The notes beneath the pieces are model-generated. The model had not been told where the DNA came from. It ran no database searches and was given only the letters and a program-made list of their open reading frames with translations. 64,000 nt of DNA from JAWWOW01 sp033851265 (GTDB taxonomy: Bacteria > Actinomycetota > Actinomycetes > JAWWOW01), in contig JAWWOW010000016.1 in assembly GCA_033851265.1 (NCBI GenBank), positions 62,001 to 126,000 of the forward strand, given 5' to 3'. A program made the translations under genes and the position numbers. Below are positions 58,803 to 64,000 of this stretch, piece after piece (position 1 is the first letter of the stretch; each line of letters begins with the position of its first letter).

Positions 58803-59187
58803 CTGCCGGCGGCAATTAAGACCCCCACGGGTGCGCTCTCCAGCGCAGGCGGACAGACCTCTTTCGTCCCCCGCCCGTCCCGTGGCCACTCGCGCTGGGC
58901 ACGGGGCCGCTTGGGATTATGACCATGAGGTCTGCTGTCGCTCTTCGCGGCCGTCAACCCGTCACCGGGAAGCACCAAGGCCCAGCACGACGCCCCGCAC
59001 CGCCGTTTCGGTCCGGCCGCGGAGCGCCCAGGCAAGGGACTGCGCCGACGCCCACCCTCGGCACGAGCAGGCGGAGATAGCCGTCACTATCGATCCTGTC
59101 CGGCGGGATCGGTTGCAGCAGGATCGATAGTGACGGTTACGGTCCGTTGGCGCCGTGCATGGCACCGTTACCTTCAGTCTCTGCCTC
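58803..59187. other. 385-bp intergenic region with one hairpin
   Basis: No gene is supported. The only structured feature is the inverted repeat at 59081-59136 between the convergent Avs-like and HEPN-type genes. Confidence 0.6.
59081..59136. terminator. perfect 18-bp stem-loop between convergent genes
   Basis: Arms 59081-59098 (CCGTCACTATCGATCCTG) and 59119-59136 are exact reverse complements with a 20-base loop. Like the hairpin at 19071, it lies between convergent genes, is AT-richer than its surroundings and lacks a U-tract. Probably a bidirectional terminator; a transposon-end relic is the alternative. Confidence 0.72.
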
Positions 59188-59736
59188 TCAGGCTTCGGCC
59201 GCGGCGACAAGTGCCCGGACCGGCTCGAACACCCACTGGTCGATCATCAACGGGTAGCTCTCTACGAGGTGAGTGGGAGCCGGTTCGTCCCGCTCCTCAA
59301 CATGGAAAAGCCAGGTTGAAATTAGGTTGTCTCCTTCGGCGAGGACGCGGACCTGCTGTCGAAGCGCATCCATGCGCTCCATCAGTCCCTCCCGACTCGT
59401 CGAGTGGAGATCGAAATGCAGGGACTCATGGGCAATGTAGTTCCTGGCGCCACGCGCAGCAGTCAAGGTCTCCCCGTGCTTGTGCGCGGCTGGCAAGAGT
59501 GAGGCGAGGCTCGTCAGAGTTCCGCCAAGCAGCTGGTCTGCTGGCAGGCGGGCGATCAGGTCCTCCAAAGAGGCGATCGGGTCTGCCTCGGCACCCTTCG
59601 TGAGATGGCCGAATCTGAGAAGCGAGCGGCACTTCTCTTCGAAAGCTTGGGCGACGTACAGGGCTCGTCCACCTGTCAGCAGAGCGTGATCAGCCCACGG
59701 GTTTCGGATCGGTCGGAGGTCCAACGTCCATCCCAT
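59188..59736 (-). CDS. HEPN-type protein (RNxxxH), small
   Basis: A 182-residue protein. It begins MGWTLDLRPIRNPWADHALLT, with a helical core ALYVAQAFEEKCRSLLRFGHL. The segment LTAARGARNYIAHESLHFDL contains R98-N99-x3-H103, the RNxxxH signature of HEPN ribonucleases. The C-terminal part (STWLFHVEERDEPAPTHLVE) is unrecognised. HEPN proteins often cleave RNA in defence or toxin-antitoxin systems. No obvious antitoxin is next to it, but the neighbouring gene also has the motif. Fold assignment rests on the motif and helix pattern. Confidence 0.75.
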   Translation of the reverse strand: MGWTLDLRPIRNPWADHALLTGGRALYVAQAFEEKCRSLLRFGHLTKGAEADPIASLEDLIARLPADQLLGGTLTSLASLLPAAHKHGETLTAARGARNYIAHESLHFDLHSTSREGLMERMDALRQQVRVLAEGDNLISTWLFHVEERDEPAPTHLVESYPLMIDQWVFEPVRALVAAAEA

Positions 59737-59797
59737 GGCGTCAGGTTAAGGTCCCAGCTCGGGAGTGACCTAAGACCATGCACGGGCTCCCAAGTGC

Positions 59798-60820
59798 CTA
59801 TTTGCCTCGTGCCTCATCTATCCGCCGCTGCTCTTCGCGGTCAATGTCCTCAATGAAGCGCGCCACAGGTTCCTCGATGGTCGCCAGCGGCTCTTCGATC
59901 TGCGCGAATTCGCGCAACCCGCGGTGTGCGACAGGAATGTCGCGCAGGTTCTGAGCCGCGACTGTCCACGCCTCAATAACTTCCTCGGTGATGGGCAGAG
60001 GGCGAGTCCAAAAGTCTGCAGACGGTCCCGCTTCGAAATCCTCGCGCTCGCGAGGCGCTTGCTGCACCAGACGCAGTGTCGTCCGCCTAGTGACACCGAG
60101 AGGCATCGCCTCTTCGATGGCCGCTAGGTCGCGATCTAAGGCCGCCAGCCTGGCGAGGAGGTGAATAGAGAGCGCTGCCACGATGCCACGGTGGTCAAGG
60201 TGGAGTTCGTCAAGCATTCGATCCGCAACGTGCGATGCGAGCGTTGCTGTGTTGAAGGCCCCGCCGAGGAAGGGTTCCGGAGGGCGAACGCCAAAAACCT
60301 CGAGAATTGATGCAGGAGCCTTGCTGATCTCTGCAACCATCTGTCGCTCGTTCTTTAGAAGGTGGCAGCACAAGAAGAATTGGATTCGCACCGCTGGTCC
60401 GAGGACATCGGCATGGACTGTGTCGCGGTGATAGGCGGCGTTGCGATAGCGGTGCAAAATCTTAAGGCAGTCTGCGAACTCGGTGGACAGCGCAAAGCTG
60501 TCCATTTCAAATACATGGTCAACAAGCGAATCGAAGTGGCGTTCAATCTGCCGCTTCTGGTGCCTTGAAAGCGCCGCGGCCTCGAACTCCAGCTTCAGCT
60601 TCTGGCCCTCCTCATCGCCGGGTACGACATCCCGCAACAAGTAGGCCATGTTGTCGTACATGTCAGCGAAGAGCAGGTTCGTCTCCGCTGTGCGCCTCAA
60701 CGACGTCTCGGCGGCATTGTCCAACAGCAGGAGGGCGAGTCGTCCGTGCGCGATATCTTCCCACTGAGCGAGCCGCTTGGCCTCCCAGAGTTGAACGACC
60801 GCTCGCTCCAATTGATCCAT
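59798..60820 (-). CDS. HEPN-type protein (RNxxxH), large
   Basis: A 340-residue mostly helical protein. ATG 60820 gives MDQLERAVVQLWEAKRLAQW; the upstream extension is not homologous-looking. A ~60-residue helical pair (DIAHGRLALLLLDNAAETSLRRT, then ETNLLFADMYDNMAYLLRDV) precedes LKILHRYRNAAYHRDTVH with R126-N127-x3-H131, a HEPN ribonuclease signature. C-terminal helices (RFIEDIDREEQRRIDEARGK) may be a dimerisation arm. It is 61 bp upstream of the small HEPN gene on the same strand, so the two are probably expressed together. Confidence 0.8.
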   Translation of the reverse strand: MDQLERAVVQLWEAKRLAQWEDIAHGRLALLLLDNAAETSLRRTAETNLLFADMYDNMAYLLRDVVPGDEEGQKLKLEFEAAALSRHQKRQIERHFDSLVDHVFEMDSFALSTEFADCLKILHRYRNAAYHRDTVHADVLGPAVRIQFFLCCHLLKNERQMVAEISKAPASILEVFGVRPPEPFLGGAFNTATLASHVADRMLDELHLDHRGIVAALSIHLLARLAALDRDLAAIEEAMPLGVTRRTTLRLVQQAPREREDFEAGPSADFWTRPLPITEEVIEAWTVAAQNLRDIPVAHRGLREFAQIEEPLATIEEPVARFIEDIDREEQRRIDEARGK

Positions 60821-61060
60821 CGACGACGCCAACGCGCCACATCCAGTTAACTCGTCTCTAGGGTTGCGCAAGTATCCCACGCACTCGGGTCGGCCCGACC
60901 TGTATCTACACGGCCATGCCGCTGAGCGAGCAGCCATCGTCATGCAGCGGCTCCATGGTCGTCCAATGTCGAAGTAGCCAGCTCGGTGCGCGCCCGGGTG
61001 GTGTGCTGGAGCTGCACGATCAGCCAGAAGGGGTGCCCCTCACTCGTCTTCTGGTGACGG

Positions 61061-61333
61061 TCATATGAGCGACGACAACGGGACGTCCTTCCACGGCCAC
61101 GCAACGCCGCCTGCCTCGAGGTTCACCCAGGTGTAGCCCTCGTCCCGCAACCGTTGTAGTACGTGGATCGTCGCGATTTCGCCGACGTGCGTCCATCCCT
61201 CATCCCAGCCGTTTGGCTCGGAACGGGTCCGATCACCGAACGGACGCCAGGCATTCTTCACGAGAATGGTCTTGTTAGCGCTCTTGGGATAGAGCCCCCG
61301 GACGCTGGCAGGTATCGGTTGGCGGTAAGCCAT
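61061..61333 (-). CDS. small hypothetical protein
   Basis: A 90-residue protein: MAYRQPIPASVRGLYPKSANK, then LVKNAWRPFGDRTRSEPNGWD and EIATIHVLQRLRDEGYTWVNLEAGG. ATG 61333 is plausible. Its natural composition (several Trp) supports a real gene. No domain is recognised. It stands alone between the HEPN pair and the sigma-factor operon. Confidence 0.55.
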   Translation of the reverse strand: MAYRQPIPASVRGLYPKSANKTILVKNAWRPFGDRTRSEPNGWDEGWTHVGEIATIHVLQRLRDEGYTWVNLEAGGVAWPWKDVPLSSLI

Positions 61334-61567
61334 GACTCAGGATAGAACCGCGCATAGTAGCCGGTTCTCGATCACTCAACGAGGGTGAGCACAGCCGGCC
61401 CGAAGAGACCGCGAGGACTGTTCACGGCTTTGCTCACCGACTTGATCTCGATCGAGGCGCCAATGCATCCCGGGCGTCTCGACGGCCCGCGGCGAGCTGG
61501 GCGGAACTGCGGCTCACGCTGTCAACCGCTAAGTTCCCGGTGCCGAGCCAGGGCCCACAGGCTGGTG

Positions 61568-62497
61568 CTAGCAGGCAGGCAACCCGAGACCACCTCGTTG
61601 CGAAGGACTGATCCACACCTCGGATATGTAGCCGAAGCGCCCGTCCGTCCACCTTGCGCCGTACCACCGTGTCGATTCATAAAGGCCGGGATTGCTGTCA
61701 TCAGCGCTACTGCCGTCTTGGCCGTTCGTAGTCCGATCACCTGACGTTTGGCAAACCACGCGTAACTTGTCCCCGGTTACCAGATCGGTGCCGGACAACG
61801 CGCATCCGTTCTGCTTGCAATAGTTGTGTGTAGACGACGACAAGTACGCCGGTGTGTCCTCGCGCATTGCGCTGGGACCATCAGTCACCTTGTTGTATAC
61901 CGTCACGACGATTCCGGAGGTGGGACTCGCCGGCGGACTCGTGCGCCCTGGTCCCGGCGAAGGTGCACCCACTCCCGCCGACGGACGGGCTGAAGTCGGG
62001 TGAGAACGTCCCTGTGAAGCGGCGGGTGGCAACGTCGTCGCCTGTGAAGCCTGAGCCGATGGAAAACTTCCGATTGATGGCGTGCCGGACGGGGTGGCAG
62101 AAGAACTAGGTGATCCACCCGCCGATTGATCGGTGTGGAGTCGCTGGGAAGTGTGCGTTGCGTATGTAACCGACAAGCCAACGGCGGCGAGAACAGCGAT
62201 AACCGCCGCGGTCGCCAGGCCAGGACCGAGGTAGCGCCAACGACGGCCCAGACGCTGAGGGGATCCGTCAGTTGTTGCCCCGTAGATAGCCGCAGCACCT
62301 TGATGGAGCGAGCGCTCGTCATCGGCTTGCCCACTGTCATTAGCTCCGCCAACGTCAAGTCCTGCAACGCGCCGGAATTCGGCTCGCGCCGACTCGACAT
62401 CCGGCGTCCAGTCGGAATACGGATGCTCTCTATACGCCGCGCGCAGGGCATCTTCCAGGGCGCCGTCAATGCGACGTCTCCGCCGCCACAACCTCAT
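61568..62497 (-). CDS. single-pass membrane protein, probable partner of the ECF sigma
   Basis: A 309-residue protein. A cytoplasmic N-terminus (~90 residues, ALEDALRAAYREHPYSDW...) precedes one helix (GLATAAVIAVLAAVGLSVTYA), a Ser/Pro/Thr-rich linker (~120-195) and an external ~110-residue domain with Cys (YCKQNGCALSG, RVVCQTS) ending in a WYGARW/GYISEVWISP pattern typical of SH3-like wall-binding modules. Its ATG overlaps the sigma stop (ATGA), so it is the likely sensor or anti-sigma for that factor, reading cell-wall state. No ZAS motif. Confidence 0.8.
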   Translation of the reverse strand: MRLWRRRRRIDGALEDALRAAYREHPYSDWTPDVESARAEFRRVAGLDVGGANDSGQADDERSLHQGAAAIYGATTDGSPQRLGRRWRYLGPGLATAAVIAVLAAVGLSVTYATHTSQRLHTDQSAGGSPSSSATPSGTPSIGSFPSAQASQATTLPPAASQGRSHPTSARPSAGVGAPSPGPGRTSPPASPTSGIVVTVYNKVTDGPSAMREDTPAYLSSSTHNYCKQNGCALSGTDLVTGDKLRVVCQTSGDRTTNGQDGSSADDSNPGLYESTRWYGARWTDGRFGYISEVWISPSQRGGLGLPAC

Positions 62498-63003
62498 GAC
62501 GCCTCGTCCTCAGACCGCATCAACGCGCGCAGCCTCTTGAGCCCACGAGACGTGTTGGCTTTGACCGAGCCCAGACTCGTATGCATGGCCGCGGCGGTCT
62601 CGGCCTCGGTGAGGTCGAGCAAAAATCGCAGGGCGATCGTGATCCGCTGCTGCGTCGAAAGCATGTTGACGTACGTCACAAGCTCCATCCGACGGATCCC
62701 TTGTACCGCGACATCGACATCCGCAGGCGCGAAGGAGCGATCCCGGGCACGAGCGTCTCGGCGCTGGTGCTGCGTCTGTTCCCGCTGGATGTGGTTCCGG
62801 ACTTCGTTGACGACGATGCGACGGACATAACTGACCGCGGTCTCGCGTCTGATTCGTGTTCGCGTCGTCAATGCCTTGATGAACGCGTTCTGGACGACAT
62901 CTCGTGCGTCTTGGGTGCTGCCAAGAAGATGTGCCGCGAAGAGGCAGAGGTTCGCGAACTCGCTGTCGTAGAGCCGATCGAGGTCCGCAGGAGGCATGGA
63001 CAT
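62494..63003 (-). CDS. ECF sigma factor
   Basis: A 169-residue sigma-70-family factor. Region 2 is LYDSEFANLCLFAAHLLGSTQDARDVVQNAFIKAL with RIRRETAVSYVRRIVVNEVRN. Region 4 is LSTQQRITIALRFLLDLTEAETAAAMHTSLGSVKANTSRGLKRLRAL. Start ATG 63003 is chosen because GGAGGG lies upstream; the frame is open further. Its stop overlaps the membrane partner. It is divergent from the CHAP gene, a possible target. Confidence 0.9.
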   Translation of the reverse strand: MSMPPADLDRLYDSEFANLCLFAAHLLGSTQDARDVVQNAFIKALTTRTRIRRETAVSYVRRIVVNEVRNHIQREQTQHQRRDARARDRSFAPADVDVAVQGIRRMELVTYVNMLSTQQRITIALRFLLDLTEAETAAAMHTSLGSVKANTSRGLKRLRALMRSEDEAS

Positions 63004-63277
63004 TGCTGCGCCACCCTCCGTGACGCACCAGATCCGATACGAGGCCTCCCCATCTGGCGCGAGGCAATCCTGCCGCACCTCGGAGTCGAAAGTGGGCGAG
63101 ATGGCCGGGCGGGGATCCCTCGCTCGGCCCACGGGTGCGCACACCGCAATTCATCGGACTACATACCCTCTGGCCCCGCGAAAGGTTGCATCCCAACCGA
63201 ACAACCTTTTGACCTCTTTCCGGGTATTTCAGGCAGTGGTTCCGCGCCGCGGGACCCAGTGCAGACCGGAGGTACCG

Positions 63278-64000
63278 ATGACCCCTGATCGCGAAAGGAC
63301 TGCGAGACGACCGCGCCTCTCGAAGGCCACACTCACCGCCCTCGTGGTCACGGCCCTGGTGTCGGCTGGAGGGACCCTTGCGGTGGTCAAACTCACAGAC
63401 ACTGAACCGCCGCACGCGAGTGCCGCAGCTGGACCGCATCTCGGTGATCCTGGACAAGCAGCCTGCCTCGTCCATAACCGAGCGGGCATTGGCTGCACCA
63501 GCGCCGTGCCCTACCAGGCCGGCCGGGGGGCCGCCGGAGCCCCAACACCCGGTGACGACTATCCCGCACAGTGGCGGTCCCCAGTGCCGCAAGACTCGAT
63601 GTTCGACGACTGGGGCGAGTACAACCGTGAGTGCACGAGTTGGGCTGCCTGGGCACTGCACTCGAGGAACCACTTCGAGATGCCCTTCCACGACAATGCC
63701 AGTGGTTGGGGATCCAAGGCTCTCGCTCTCGGGTTCACCGTGGACGATTCTCCCCGTGTCGGCTCGGTGGCGTGGGAAAGCGGCGGCAATCACGTTGCCT
63801 GGGTCTACGCGGTCGATGGCGACTCCGTGACAATCGAGGAGTACAACGTTCACTACGACGGCCTGTACAACTGGCGGACGGTGCCGACGTCGTCGTTCAA
63901 GTACATCCACTTCAGCGACCTCAACCCACCGGTGCAGTCAAGTGCCCCCCCGGCACCCGAGCCGTTGCACGTTCAGGTGGCGCCGCCTAACACGCTCAAC
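63278..64000 (+). CDS. secreted CHAP-domain amidase/peptidase (3' end beyond window)
   Basis: An incomplete gene whose frame is still open at the last base; 241 residues are seen. After a basic N-terminus a signal anchor (LTALVVTALVSAGGTLAVV) leads to a secreted region. The CHAP core has its Cys in NRECTSWAAWALHSRN, an SPRVGSVAWESGG strand and its His in GGNHVAWVYAVDGD, then VTIEEYNVHYDG. CHAP enzymes cut peptidoglycan amide bonds. The ATG has a perfect GGAGG six bases upstream. Pro/Ala-rich sequence at the window edge (APPAPEPLHVQVAPP) suggests a linker to a further domain. Confidence 0.88.
   Translation, partial: MTPDRERTARRPRLSKATLTALVVTALVSAGGTLAVVKLTDTEPPHASAAAGPHLGDPGQAACLVHNRAGIGCTSAVPYQAGRGAAGAPTPGDDYPAQWRSPVPQDSMFDDWGEYNRECTSWAAWALHSRNHFEMPFHDNASGWGSKALALGFTVDDSPRVGSVAWESGGNHVAWVYAVDGDSVTIEEYNVHYDGLYNWRTVPTSSFKYIHFSDLNPPVQSSAPPAPEPLHVQVAPPNTLN

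Noticed and set aside
57591..58889. 432-residue minus-strand frame opposite the 3' part of the Avs-like gene
   Set aside because: Gly/Arg/Val-rich shadow with no ribosome binding site; the sense frame is continuous and operon-coupled.
62510..63910. 466-residue minus-strand frame across the sigma and CHAP genes
   Set aside because: Crosses two motif-confirmed genes on opposite strands and has no recognisable domain.

Overview
The window is high-GC DNA from an actinomycete (Actinomycetota). The evidence is a gene for the 24-residue actinobacterial ribosomal protein bL37, a SigR/RsrA redox sigma/anti-sigma pair with the exact Cys/His spacing of RsrA, an SRAP-aroA-rsgA block close to sigR (a neighbourhood also found in mycobacteria), a DtxR-type regulator, a HisN-type histidinol phosphatase, an LPXTG protein, a trehalose-type LpqY-SugABC transporter and many GTG starts. 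Genus cannot be told from the sequence. No rRNA, tRNA, CRISPR array or intact insertion sequence was seen.

Layout. (1) 0.1-14 kb is core chromosome: two coupled conserved genes, bL37, galE, sigR-rsrA with an autoregulatory SigR-type promoter, a DtxR-family repressor, an alpha/beta hydrolase, a DksA/TraR-like protein, SRAP, two surface proteins, aroA, rsgA, DUF2087, a ferritin-like di-iron protein with its TetR repressor, hisN, a membrane protein and a CBS protein. (2) 14-29.7 kb holds envelope and transport functions: a large secreted protein, a DUF2156 (LPG-synthase-like) enzyme, an Asp-box beta-propeller, two paralogous VanY-type peptidases, DUF4032 plus lpqY-sugABC, a GDT1-type cation transporter and an ECF sigma/membrane partner pair. 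(3) 29.7-44 kb is metabolic and accessory: a TetR-P450-ferredoxin-methyltransferase operon with a clear operator, an ATP-grasp protein, a frameshifted SDR gene, a flavodoxin and stress-type genes behind two copies of a DosR-like box, and a very unusual propeller-FAD oxidase-FG-GAP fusion next to a LuxR/LAL regulator.

(4) 44-61 kb looks like a defence island. It opens with a decayed tyrosine-recombinase C-terminus. It then carries a CHAT protease/TPR protein with a zinc ribbon followed 7 bp later by a small two-helix membrane protein, an endonuclease/exonuclease/phosphatase-fold nuclease and three coupled small genes. Next comes a tightly overlapping + strand operon (50.7-58.8 kb): a P-loop-like protein, a DUF1643/TY-Chap fusion, a uracil-DNA-glycosylase-like protein, two unknown proteins and a 1426-residue Avs-like nuclease-STAND ATPase. 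Two proteins with HEPN-type RNxxxH motifs follow in convergent orientation. This combination is the best candidate in the window for an undescribed system.

(5) 61-64 kb has a small unknown gene, an ECF sigma factor translationally coupled to a membrane partner, and the start of a secreted CHAP-domain hydrolase that runs off the window.
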